DNA of 64,000 nucleotides from Anthopleura xanthogrammica (lineage: Eukaryota > Cnidaria > Anthozoa > Actiniaria > Actiniidae). The notes beneath the pieces are model-generated. The model made no database searches and was not told the DNA's origin. It worked only from the letters and a program-made list of their open reading frames with translations. How positions within the stretch are numbered: position 1 is the stretch's first letter; each line of letters begins with the position of its first letter. The translations under genes and the position numbers were made by a program. Location of the stretch: NCBI GenBank assembly GCA_964019055.1, contig OZ025215.1, positions 3,435,001 through 3,499,000 on the forward strand. Direction: 5' to 3'. Shown in pieces: positions 1 through 9,799 of the stretch.

Positions 1-35
1 GAAGTGAAGTCGTTTTGAACAACAGGCGAAACCGT

Positions 36-92
36 ACATAGAAGAAAGACACATAGATAGATGGCAAGAAAAATCCCGATTCATCATACCAT
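36..92 (+). pseudogene. Fragment of the nuclease-like small ORF family
   Basis: This short stretch translates to a relative of residues 18-35 of the ORF at 198 (EERHI..W..KSRF) and then runs into a stop. It shows that the family was present in tandem here. Confidence 0.4.
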
Positions 93-197
93 AATAAAAC
101 ACCGACATTACTATTGTTTCAAAATCATATAAATTTGGTAGAAAAATACTATTTTATACTATACTCATACTTATAAGAAAACGAAAACAAAATAATT

Positions 198-649
198 ATG
201 AGTATTAAAGAACAATTAAGTCAAACTAGATTGGATGAGGAAGCGAAAGCCCATATTGAAGAGAGGCACATCGAAAACTGGCCAGGAAAATCAAGGTTCT
301 TTATAACTAAAGAAGAGGTTTTCGACCTTGTGAGCAGTATGGTACGAGAGAAGCTGCATACAAAAATGAAATATCCGAATTGCAACCGAATAACACAATA
401 GTGTTAAGAAAGGTGATGGAACAGGAAATAGGCGTGAAAAGAGTTAATGGAGAAAAGAGGGATAACATAATGTTTGTCATTATAAGAGATAAAAGAGTGG
501 TTACTGCATACCCCGCTGGGTTAGAGAAAAACATAGAAGAAGTGTATTGCGAAGGAGTGGACGATGAAGGGAATTATATCACCAGCCCATCACGGCCCAT
601 CCAAAGCCCATCCCAAACGCGGATCGTGTGGTGCTTACACTACTACTAG
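198..649 (+). pseudogene. Small nuclease-like ORF, copy 1, frameshifted
   Basis: Starts at ATG 198 and reads a helical segment with AHIEERHIENW and SRFF; a two-base insertion near 353, compared with the copy at 2839, moves the rest to another frame (380-649) with NTIVLRK and DKRVVTAYPAG. The order HxxRH, then Arg, then a final VVTAYP strand recalls bacterial BECR-fold nuclease domains found in polymorphic toxins; this is recognition by eye only. It sits upstream of zinc-finger and PolB fragments, so it may have been cargo of the same element. Broken here. Confidence 0.45.
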
Positions 650-960
650 TGTTCATAATGGCTGCTTCAAACCAAGAAAATGCTGTTTTAAGTGATGGTT
701 AGCATACCAGACACTATTTCTACTCTTCTTCTATTATATGATTCCTTATGAAGCACTTGAAAACCAGAATGGAACCAGCAAGAAGGTATTCATTCATTTA
801 TTTATTGATATCTTAAAAGTATTACACCATAAAACAAAAACATGTCTACTCATTAAGTTTTATTTGCGTTAGTATTAACCAAACTAATAAATGTTTATTT
901 TTATATATATTTTTAGACTCCTACACAAAAGAAAACGCACCATTGTGAAATATGCGGTAA
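318..960 (+). repeat. 640-bp direct repeat, copy 1 (copy 2 at 2839-3478)
   Basis: Nearly identical to 2839-3478, covering the nuclease-like ORF, a spacer and the start of the zinc-finger exon. After 960 versus 3478 the copies diverge abruptly inside the finger codons, which indicates recombination between elements. Confidence 0.8.
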
Positions 961-1175
961 AAAATTCAAGCGTACTGATCACCTCAAGAGACATCAAAAC
1001 GTTTACACCAAAGAGAAGATTTTTGAGTGCCAAACCTGTGGTAAAAGTTTTAACGATAAGAGGAATCTCAATCGGCATGAGAAGATTCACCAGAGACCTG
1101 GAGTTGCGTGATAGTTCTCCTGTGAAAAATGCAATGAAAAATTCAACAATGTGAATTCATTGCATGTTCATATTT
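917..1175 (+). pseudogene. C2H2 zinc-finger exon, copy 1, with stops
   Basis: Follows an acceptor (tatttttag). Encodes CEICGKKF...HLKRHQNVY, in which the last zinc His is Tyr, and CQTCGKSF...NLNRHEKIH, an intact finger. TGA and TAG stops at 1109 and 1112 precede a third finger CEKCNEKFNNVNSLHVH in the same frame. Such fingers are common at the front of PolB proteins of animal Polinton-like elements. Not functional as it stands. Confidence 0.65.
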
Positions 1176-1586
1176 AGACTACCATCCCAAACCCTCTATG
1201 AGTGGAACAAAGAGAAAAAACAAAAAATTATCCATATCTACGATTCTTACTGATTGAATAGATTTTTTTGGTTTGTTTGTATGTTGATACAAACTTTAGC
1301 TCAATAGCTACGTTATTAAGGTTACTGTAAACCTTCAGGGGTATGTTTCGTTTAAAACTATCTCTCCGCAACATATTAAACAAAACCATTTAAAACTATA
1401 TACCGTTTTAAAGGTTATATGATAAAGATTTCAAATATAATACTTCCAAAAAGCAATTTTATAATCTGAAACAATACCGGTGCCGTAAAGACAAATCGGG
1501 TGGGTTTCGTAGACATGAATTAATGGCATCGGGTTAACGAGGAATTCCAAATGAACTGCACTACCTTAATAGGGTAATGTTAAACT

Positions 1587-1737
1587 AAAAAAGGGTGTGA
1601 GCGATTTTTGTTTTTTTGCTTTATTAAAAAGTTATGAGAGTTTAAAGTTGGACGGTGGAAAAAATTCTCTATCGATTGACGTTTGATCGCATTTCAGGCG
1701 AAATAATCAAAATATCAAAAAACGCTCACACCCTTTT
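1587..1737. mobile_element. MITE nested in the TTAA element
   Basis: A 15-bp perfect terminal inverted repeat (AAAAGGGTGTGAGCG) bounds 151 bp of AT-rich DNA with no coding potential. Confidence 0.55.
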
Positions 1738-2049
1738 GTTTATTAATATCTATACATGCTCTCTGCCAAATTTCTTCGAAATTAAACAAAACCTCATACC
1801 CTATTAATTCATTTAAAGAGAGGGAATTGTCGAAAAATTGATCATAGAGATTTTAAGCTTTAAAGATTTTGGATGCGTTCACACCTCGTTAAGACGACTG
1901 TCAACAGTCAGAGACCGACAACCAATCAGAGATGGAGTCAAACGGAGTATTGACAAGCTTTTGAAATTCGCGGGAAATCATACAGTTTTATTTGAATGAC
2001 ATTGTTTTGCTACTGCCTTCTTGTCACTGGACGTCGCGAAGAGATCAAG

Positions 2050-2241
2050 ATGCCGAAGCGTAGCAAAAGAGTTGCGTCTAATTCCAGCAAATCACAAAAG
2101 AAACCGAGAACTACCAGATCGCAATCTAAAAATACAACATCAAAAACGACTAAGGTTGTTAAAGTGCCTAAGTCAAGAAAGAAACCGACTACAAAATCTT
2201 CGAAGAAAACAGTCAAGAAACCCTCTGATGAATCATTACTT
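2050..2241 (+). CDS. Lysine/serine-rich basic ORF (left half)
   Basis: From ATG 2050 (an upstream in-frame ATG at 1996 is possible) comes a very basic, low-complexity segment rich in Lys, Ser and Thr (MPKRSKRVAS..., KSRKKPTTKSSKK). The frame stays open to 2553, but beyond 2241 it reads as the antisense of another lysine-rich ORF. Function unknown; DNA binding or nuclear localisation is a guess from composition. Confidence 0.4.
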
Positions 2242-2249
2242 TCGCTAAT

Positions 2250-2498
2250 TTCGATGAAGCTATCGGTTGGCTCAACATCTTGGCTTTTTTCGGCCGATTG
2301 GGCTTTTAGCTTCAAGGAGCTAGCGCTAACTTTCTTTGGTTTTGGCTCGTCCTCTTCGTACTCTTGCTTGAACCAACAGCCTTTATCACTCTCCGCTAGT
2401 GACGCTTTACGCTCCTCTTTAAATTCAAATTTAATTCTTTTTGGTCCAGGTTTCTTCTTTATATCACTCCATGGATTTCCCTTTTTTCGTTTTGACAT
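2250..2498 (-). CDS. Lysine-rich ORF on the opposite strand (right half)
   Basis: ATG at 2498 gives MSKRKKGNPWSDIKKKPGPK, a Glu/Lys-rich stretch and the acidic EPTDSFIEISESNDSSEG. The frame remains open to 2010 but becomes the antisense of the ORF at 2050. A TATA-like motif lies about 25 bp upstream. Not recognised. Confidence 0.4.
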
Positions 2499-2838
2499 AA
2501 CTTATACGAACATACAAGCATATAAAAGCGCAGTCGAAGGTCCAAAGGTATAGTTCATCGGTCAAGATGTAAACAAACTTATTCAAAGACCCGGATGTCC
2601 TTTTTCGCGGGAAATATCCACAGGACTCCATGATATTATAATAGGATTAGTACACCTTCGATCTTTTTTTACTTTTCCTTCAAATTATATTTTGCAAAAT
2701 AACTCGCAAAATATTTAACAATTTGAAAATTTCTTTTTTGTAAAAGAATTTTCATTATATAAGCTTTTACATTATGTAAAAAAAATTTTTTTTAAACAAA
2801 TGGCCTCTGAAGGTTTACAGTAACCTTAACAAGATCAA

Positions 2839-3170
2839 AGGTTTTCGACCTTGTGATCAGTATGGTACGAAAAGCTGCATACAAAAATGAAATATCCGAA
2901 TTGCAACCGAATAACACAATAGTGTTAAGAAAGGTGATGGAACAGGAAATAGGTGTGAACAGAGTTAATGGAGAAAAGAGGGATAACATAATGTTTGTCA
3001 TTATAAGAGATAAAAGAGTGGTTACTGCATACCCCGCTGGATTAGAGAAAAACGTAGAAGAAGTGTATTGCGAAGAAGTGGACGATGAAGGGAATTATAT
3101 CACCAGCCCATCACGGCCCATCCAAAGCTCATCCCAAACGCGGATCGTGCAGTGCTTACACTACTACTAG
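2839..3170 (+). pseudogene. Nuclease-like small ORF, copy 2, N-terminally truncated
   Basis: The frame is open from 2853 to 3170 and covers the C-terminal two thirds of the family (NTIVLRK, EQEIGV, VVTAYPAG). The N-terminal HxxRH part was lost, its place taken by the end of the TTAA element plus a short flank. Confidence 0.5.
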
Positions 3171-3436
3171 TGTTCATAATGGCTGCTTCAAACCAAGAAA
3201 ATGCTGTTTTAAGTGATGGTTAGTATACCAGACACTATTTCTACTCTTCTTCTATTATATGTTTCCTTATGGAGAGCTTGAAAACCTGCATGGAACCGGC
3301 AAGAAGGTATTTATTCATTTATTTATTGATATCTTAAAAGTATTACACCATAAAACAAAAACATGTCTACTCATTAAGTTTTATTTGCGTTAGTATCAAC
3401 CAAACTAATAAATGTTTACTTTTATATATTTGTTTA

Positions 3437-4241
3437 GACTCCTACACAAAAGAAAACGCACCATTGTGAAATATGCGGCGACCGGCGAACTCCAATACTT
3501 CCATTTCAGCAACAACAACAGCAGACTATTTGAAAAGCTGTTCCTCATCTCCAGTGCCCAAGATTTGGTAATGCCGTGTCTGATGCAAGAAGAGCTGGGG
3601 ATGCTGATCCCAGTAAAGCTATCATTGCAGATACTATGAATTTGGTAAGTTGTTGATACTTTACGAATTTGCATAATACGGGTGATTATAATTTTGTTTT
3701 TTTATTATTTTTTCAGGTTGGAAATTCTAGTTATGGTAAGACTATCATAAACCAGATGAGACACCGAGAAGTCAAGTTCTGTGATGATGGAGATGTGTCC
3801 AAACACATTAACACCAAGTTTTTTCGTCAACTGGACCACATTGATTAAGACACGTATGAAGTCCAGTCAGCGAAGAAACGGATTAGTTTGAATCTGCCGA
3901 TGCAGATCGGTTTTTTCGTATATCAATACGCCAACCTAAGAATGCTACAGTTCTATTACGATTTCTTAGATATGTACCTAGATAGGTCTGATTTTCAATA
4001 CTGTGAGATGGACACAGATTCAGCCTACATTGCTATTCCTGGAAAAAGTGTGGAAAGTTTGATCAAACCCAAGTTGCAATCGGAATTCGAATCCGACAAG
4101 CACAACTGGTTTCCGCGTACCAATATGCCGGTACACCGGGCTTACGACAAGAGAACGCCAGGTCTATTCAAGACTGAATTTGAGGGGGAGGGAATTATTG
4201 GGTTATGTTCTAAAACCATATCTACGATTCTTACTGATTGA
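3437..4241 (+). pseudogene. Protein-primed type B DNA polymerase fragment, polymerase half
   Basis: A zinc-finger exon start (3437) fuses to PolB-like sequence at 3478. An exon ending at 3644 (AIIADTMNL) splices in phase 0 to 3717, giving VGNSSYGKT, motif B of type B polymerases. Motif C follows as EMDTDSAYIAI near 4005-4040. A TAA at 3846-3848 breaks the frame. This polymerase group drives Polinton/Maverick and related virus-like elements. The end merges with a sequence shared with 1231. Dead copy. Confidence 0.75.
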
Positions 4242-4307
4242 AAATATTTTTTGTTTTGTTTTGTTTGTATGTTGATATCCATCTCTTTACTTTAGCTTAA
4301 CATAGCT

Positions 4308-4328
4308 ACGCTATTAACAAGATCACCG
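4308..4328. other. Empty target site for the TTAA transposon
   Basis: GCTACGCTATTAACAAGATC occurs here without insert; the same flanks at 1309 and 2830 are split by the 1.5 kb element. About 40 bp of the left flank also align. Confidence 0.65.
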
Positions 4329-4803
4329 CCCTAATCTGCAACCTTCGTATGCGCTGCAGCAGTCAATTGCAGTTATAAATTACTCAATCCATGTTTCATT
4401 ATTAGAAAACCAAATTAGTATAGAACCTCTCGAAAGGCATACGATCTACCTTAAGATAACTTTAAATCTTTTCTACACCCTAAGATTTAAGTTATTATTT
4501 CAATTAATTGATTTATCTTTATTTTCGTTGTACAACAACATGGCATCCTTGTAAGGCAGCCTTTATTTTCTTTTTACGCAACACATTTATTTATAATTAT
4601 AGATTAATATATTTAGCTTAGTTAGTGCAGTGTAGTACTATCTTAGCTTAGTATAGTATTTTACACGTATTTTTAAATTAGTATATGACCCTATTTATTT
4701 ATTCTGTTCTATTCTAACTCGTAGTAGATCTTGAAAAAATAGATTCCAAAATCTTGGGTTACAACTCTCCCTTAAAATACTTTTTTTTATTTTCTTTCTT
4801 CAG

Positions 4804-5043
4804 ACCTGTTGTATTTGCCTGGATGAAAATCAGGAGAGTAATCTTAATCAATTGCTTTGTTGCAAAAAATATATTCATAGCAAGTATGTGCTTGATTTCA
4901 TAATGTATGATAGGCCAAACACATTCAAAGCGATGTCCTCATTGCAGGCAAAAGCTCTCATTAAGGCATTATTCCCCGGTTACCGCAATGTATTTCATCA
5001 AAACTTAATGGATAGTTTGATACCAAATAGAGATGATAATTGA
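4804..5043 (+). pseudogene. RING-like zinc-binding exon
   Basis: After a polypyrimidine tract and acceptor (ttcttcag) the exon reads TCCICLDEN and then LLCCKKYIHSKYVLDFI, the spacing of a RING finger N-terminal half, although the usual Cys before VLDFI is Tyr. It runs 79 codons to a TGA. Probably part of the surrounding element. Confidence 0.5.
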
Positions 5044-5065
5044 AGGAACTTGTCTTCATCTTCAG

Positions 5066-5256
5066 GGAATATAAAAAGGAGAGAGGCAGAATTGCGGTGG
5101 TTAATGAAACATTTCCCGGAAGAAAAAAAGGAAAAATTAGCGAGACCGGTTTACAGGAGATGCGGGAAGCTAGTATCCAGAATCACTTTTACAAGTAGTT
5201 GGGATGTACTACTGGTGGAGATGGTAAAGCCTATACTTATGGTGGCAACATCTTAG
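5066..5256 (+). other. Possible further exon of the element, unrecognised
   Basis: Follows an acceptor-like ttcatcttcag and stays open for about 63 codons (KRREAELRWLMKHFPEE). No known domain is seen; composition is charged and helical. Confidence 0.3.
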
Positions 5257-5420
5257 AATCTAAACAAGTAACTTTTGGAGAACATCGAATTTTCAACGAG
5301 TGACAATGATGATGACAAATTAAATTTACAAGATTTGATTAATGAATGTGATATGAATAAAATTGGAAATGCAAACGTTACAAATCTAAAACTCACTTAT
5401 ATGAACTAGAGGAAATAATT

Positions 5421-5527
5421 AACTCATGTAATTTTGTTTTTTGATTCTTAACCCTCGTACTTCTTAATTCATGTAATTTTGTTTTTTGATTCTTAACCCT
5501 CGTACTTCTTAATTCATGTAATTTTGT
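5421..5527. repeat. 45-bp tandem repeat, 2.4 copies
   Basis: Two almost identical 45-bp units (5421-5465, 5466-5510) and a partial third. Non-coding. Confidence 0.85.
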
Positions 5528-5609
5528 CCTGTAGTTTTGTACCTGTAGGAAGAAGTTCAACACTTAATCAAACAGGAAACGCCATGAAAAGACGCATCAA
5601 CACCGTGGA

Positions 5610-5798
5610 GTGGAAAGAGAGTACTCCTGTGGTAAAAGTCAGGAGAAATTCAACAATGTGAATTCACTCCGTGTGCACATGGACACCGCTCATCCAACAC
5701 CCTCTACCAGTGGAACCAAGAGAAAAAACCATTCCCCACAGAAAATATCAAACAAGAAACAGAAAAAGAATGTTTCTGAAGAAGGTATTTCATCATAG
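5610..5798 (+). pseudogene. Degenerate zinc-finger exon followed by a basic tail
   Basis: Matches the third finger at 1112: EKFNNVNSLRVHMDTAH is conserved but the first Cys pair is damaged (YSCGKSQ). Then PSTSGTKRKNHS and a Lys-rich tail to a stop. Confidence 0.5.
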
Positions 5799-5937
5799 TT
5801 TAATAACACCAGCTGTGCTTCATTAACTGTTTAGGAAAATTGTAAAAACTCTTTCTCTTTGCTTCCTTTGAGGTATTAGCGAACAACAACAACAATCAAC
5901 TAATTGGGTAACTGATCCGCCAACTATCCCACGCACT

Positions 5938-6715
5938 TTGGTCTTGAATCTTGATGAAGCGACGAGAGAAATTTACAAGAAACACTGGCGCAGACTTCGA
6001 ACAACATTCAGTTGTTGCAGCAAGGTTCAAGATTGGTATAACTTCAGAATTGACAGACTAAATACTGAAGACCTTGTCCAACACGTGAGCAGCATTTTCC
6101 TAGACCAGACCACCGTGTTCCGGTTGAATATATCCTTTGGCTTTGTTCTCCGGAACAATGAGACCAGTGAGCTTCAATATTATCACCCAAGTCACAACAA
6201 AACCCGAGTGTTTGAAGAACCACTTCTCTTATATCAATAGTCTGGCCCGGTACTCTAAGTCCTACCAGTGTTCGCGTTGTGGGAAGTACTGGAAAATGGG
6301 GTTCAGTTTGAGCCGCCACGAACAAAAATGTGAAGCCAAGACCCGCTTAAGATTTCCTGGGGTGCGTATACTGTTCCACCAACCATCTTTGACCAGCTGG
6401 CTGATGAAGGAATAGAGATCCCTGAGGAGATGAGGTACTTTCCACACTTCGCCACCTACGACTTCGAGTGTATGTTCAACCGAGAAAACCTGCCAAACAA
6501 TACCAAGAAACTGACCTGGGAGAATAAGCATGTGCCGCTGAGTGTCAGTATCTGTTCCAATGTTCCTCGGTTTAAAAGTCCCAAGTGTTTTATAACAAAT
6601 GGTAGTTCTCATGATTTGTTAAAAGACTTTGTAGAATACTTAGTGTATATCAGTCATGGGAGTAAGTTATCGTTTGTTATTGAACGACTTTCAAGTTACC
6701 TTCACCGCCATGGAT
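5938..6715 (+). pseudogene. Type B DNA polymerase fragment, N-terminal finger and exonuclease I
   Basis: Three frames hold one protein: TSELQYYHPSHNKTRVFEE (as in 3480), then CSRCGKYW...SRHEQKC, a zinc finger, then PPTIFDQLADEGIEIP and FATYDFECMF, where DFE is the exonuclease I motif of the 3'-5' proofreading domain. Two frameshifts (near 6240 and 6360) break it. It is the upstream half of the PolB whose polymerase half lies at 3437, but here it comes after it. Confidence 0.7.
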
Positions 6716-7008
6716 GAGAAGATTGGTGAGACTGATGATGGAGTCCAGGAAATGGTGGATTTACTGGTAGGACTGGAAGAAGAGGGCGAAGGAGGAATCG
6801 ATGTACTTGACTCAGATGATGAAGATGAAGAACAGATAGAGAGTGAGAATGAAGAAGATCAGTCCTTCATCAATAATGACAGTGAAAGTGAAGAACAAGA
6901 CTTAAATTTCTACAGAGCCCTGGACCAGGAACTTGGAGAGCCGGTGTGGGAAGCAAGAGAAGCTCCAGAAAAAAAGACAAGAAAAAACACCCACTAGTGA
7001 AGCTTAAG
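6716..7008 (+). pseudogene. Acidic linker of the PolB fragment
   Basis: Glu/Asp-rich stretch (DSDDEDEEQIESENEE) followed by FYRALDQELGEPVWE. The exon ends with a donor at 7008 but in a frame shifted by one from the acidic ORF. Confidence 0.5.
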
Positions 7009-7126
7009 GTAATTTATGAAATGCTTGTTTATATGATTCTATAAGCCTAGATTTAAGAAAAGAAATAGCTTTTTCATCTCTAGTATCATTATAAATACTT
7101 ATCCTAATTATTTTATTTGTTGTTAG

Positions 7127-7720
7127 GCTAAGCTGGAAGAATACTTAAAAGAGATGCCTGTCTTGGGGTTCAACTCTGGTAAGTATGATCTGAACGCAGT
7201 GAAAGTGTTTCTTCTCCCATACCTTGTCAAGAATGAATCCATCAAGATTACGATCAAGCGCAACAATAACCATGTGTCTCAAGATGGGGTCTTTTTGCTC
7301 AACTTTCAAAAGAGTCTATGTCAATATACTAAGGGTAATAGCTATCAAGATTGGTTCCACTGTAAACTGGGTTTACATTTCCTTAAAGTTGTCCCTAAAT
7401 TGTACGTAATTTTTATAGATAAAGTTCAACAGCTGCCCGACAACAAACCACAAAAGGGTGAGGCAGAAACAAGACCCATAGGTATGATGTAAACATGATT
7501 TAGGCTTCACTAAACACTGGGAAAAAAATAAACCGAAATGACTATTTTGTAAAATGCAATCTTTGTAATTTGCTTTCTTTCTTTTTATTTCTATTTCATT
7601 AGTGTATCCTGCCGGGTACGAGGATGGAGATAATGATGATGTTGGCGATTTTTGGTTTAACTATGTAGAAGAAGAAGAAGAGCCAACGCTGGCAGAACAA
7701 ATTACTCCCAAATTACAAGT
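7127..7720 (+). pseudogene. PolB fragment, exonuclease II exon and following exon
   Basis: Exon 7127-7481 carries LGFNSGKYDLNAVK, the exonuclease II motif. A donor at 7482 and acceptor before 7603 join in frame to VYPAGYEDGDNDD, then an acidic segment. The reading is then lost in a T-run near 7720 and in a copy of the zinc-finger unit. Confidence 0.65.
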
Positions 7721-7785
7721 TTTTTTTTTTGTGTTTTTGGATATTAACCAAACTAATAAATGTTTTCTTTTATATATTTGTTTAG

Positions 7786-7990
7786 ACTCATACACAAAAG
7801 AAAACGCACCATTGTGAAATATGCAGTAAAAAATTCAAGCGTACTGACCACCTCAAGAGACATCAAAACATTCACATCAAAGAGAAGATTTTTGAGTGCC
7901 AATTTAACCTATGATAAAAGTTTCAATGATAAGACGAATCTCAAGCGGCATGAGAAGATTCACCAGAGACCTGGAGCTGAAGTACGTCCT
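7786..7990 (+). pseudogene. C2H2 zinc-finger exon, copy 3
   Basis: Same upstream 45 bp and acceptor as at 917 and 3437. The first finger is intact (CEICSKKF...HQNIH), but the second has lost its Cys pair to an altered stretch with a TGA at 7909-7911. Confidence 0.6.
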
Positions 7991-8196
7991 CTTTTATACA
8001 CCGTAATCAATGAATTCAGTATAAAAACATACTGTTGTCAATATTCGCCCTCAAGAAAGGAAAATCCTTCATGTTACTTAAAATAAAGATTGTTTATACC
8101 TATTGTCAATATGAAGTATGCCCTCTTATATACACCGTAATCAATGAATTCAGTATAAAAACATACTGTTGTCAATATTTGCCCTCAAGAAAAGAA
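7978..8196. repeat. Imperfect direct duplication, about 85-bp units
   Basis: Units at 7979-8063 and 8111-8196 share TATACACCGTAATCAATG and ACATACTGTTGTCAATAT, parted by about 45 bp. Non-coding. Confidence 0.75.
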
Positions 8197-8239
8197 GTAA
8201 TAATCTGTTTGCATGGTTTGCTGTATTTAGATTAAACCC

Positions 8240-8868
8240 TCTTGAATGATTTTTTTCATAGTTTTAAAATTGTAAATTAAATTTATAATTAGCAAATTAT
8301 ATTTCAACATAAATCATAGTCTATAACTTTCATATACATACATAATATACTTTAAAACAATAAATTATTAAACACTTTGTTTTTCAAAACATACTTTAAA
8401 CATTTGCAACATGATTGTAATAAATGACATGAATATTGGTTTAACAATGGATACTGTCAAAATTATCTTAGACGCAAGAGGCTAGCTTGAAAATACAAAA
8501 GAAATGCCCAAAATCCATGAGAAAAAGTGGGTTTTCTTTTGAATTCTTCGATTAGCCATGCATCAGAGATCATTTTGAAAAATATCAGTTAATGTTATTA
8601 TACATTATAGTCACTAAAGTAACAGAAAAATAACTAACGTGGCAGGCTACTTTGGAAAGTTCAATTTGTGCACATGTATGAAAGAGCTCATAACCCATGA
8701 ACTGCCATAAAATTTTAATCGGGATAAACATATTTTTGTAACTTTTACATGGGAAAAACCCTAAAACTAAATATTGCATGGCACCCTATAATTTTATTAA
8801 GTGAATAAAAAAATGCTAAATTTTGGTATTTGCCTGCCACGTGAAGCGAATCCGTGATAATCTGTGAA
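8240..8868. other. AT-rich spacer, nothing recognised
   Basis: No splice-bounded exon, RNA gene or repeat with clear borders is seen. Confidence 0.5.
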
Positions 8869-9142
8869 ATTGACATGATAAATGAATTATCTGTAGGTTT
8901 CTCTGCCAATCATACATTACTCATGTCACGAAAGAAATGAGATTTTTGATTTCAATTTTCGCTCAAAGAAGAATCAACATTTATTCTAAGATGACAAAAT
9001 GTATAATAACACAATTATTGGTTTCGGTTTTCCCATAAATATCGTAAATTATCAAGACATTAGCAGTTACGGCTAAGGCAGATAAACATGGCCTCAGTCC
9101 TGAACATTTATGATATCATGCTGAACCTAATTCAATAATTGT
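8869..9142. mobile_element. Composite inverted-repeat element, copy 1
   Basis: Contains TGACATGATAAATGAATTAT at the left and a palindromic block ending in CAATAATTG at the right. The same blocks appear in inverted order at 35527-35835. Confidence 0.6.
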
Positions 9143-9424
9143 TTGATTTGTATTAAAAAAATATTAACGCTTTTCAGAGCAATATTCGAAAGGCAGAATG
9201 AACACGATAAGACTTTAGTTAAGCTTAATATGCTTCTTATAGGCTCTTACTTTGAGCTCCAATCTTCAGTTTTCCTCAAAACAATAAGCTTACAGTTTGT
9301 TTAAGCTTATTTGAAAATCTATTCTTCGAAGTTTTGCATTTTTTATTGCAAAAAAGCACCAAGTTTTTAACGTTCAAAATCAGAGCTTTGGATGCATATA
9401 AGCATTTAAGTTTAACTAGAGAAT

Positions 9425-9790
9425 TTGTACCTTATTTCTTTAAGTTTTTTTCGCTTGTTTTGAAGCTCGAAATTCGCCTTGAAACGCCATGTGTTTGGCG
9501 CCATTTCTCTCCTGAAACAAAAGGAAAAATCTCAAATATATATATACTTGAAAAATGCTCTTTACGACTTCTACTTTTCGTAAGTATACTTAATTTGAAA
9601 TAGAGAAATTATTTACCTTATTTCCTTGAGGTTCTTCGCTTGATTCGAAGCTTAAACTTCACCTTCAAAGTCCATGTGTTTGGACGCCATTCTCTCCTGA
9701 AACATAAAGAGAAATCTCAAATAAATATAATTGAAACATACTCTAATACTTTCTACGAGTTTCATTTTTCGTAAGTATACTTTGTAATAT
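9425..9790. repeat. Tandem duplication of about 180 bp
   Basis: Halves 9425-9600 and 9606-9790 share CCATGTGTTTGG, CTCTCCTGAAACA and TTTTCGTAAGTATACTT. The ORF inside the first half is not conserved in the second, so it is not coding. Confidence 0.7.
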
Positions 9791-9799
9791 GAGCTAAAC

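Larger units (their letters stand above)
1320..2825. mobile_element. 1.5 kb TTAA-flanked DNA transposon with 22-bp terminal inverted repeats
   Basis: Ends GGTTACTGTAAACCTTCAG and its complement match over 22 bp with one mismatch, and TTAA flanks both sides (1316-1319 and 2826-2829). A related uninserted locus at 4308-4328 reads through a single TTAA with the same left flank and the same next bases (CAAGATCA). TTAA duplication points to piggyBac or Kolobok. No transposase is recognised; two lysine-rich ORFs lie inside, so it may be non-autonomous. Confidence 0.75.
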
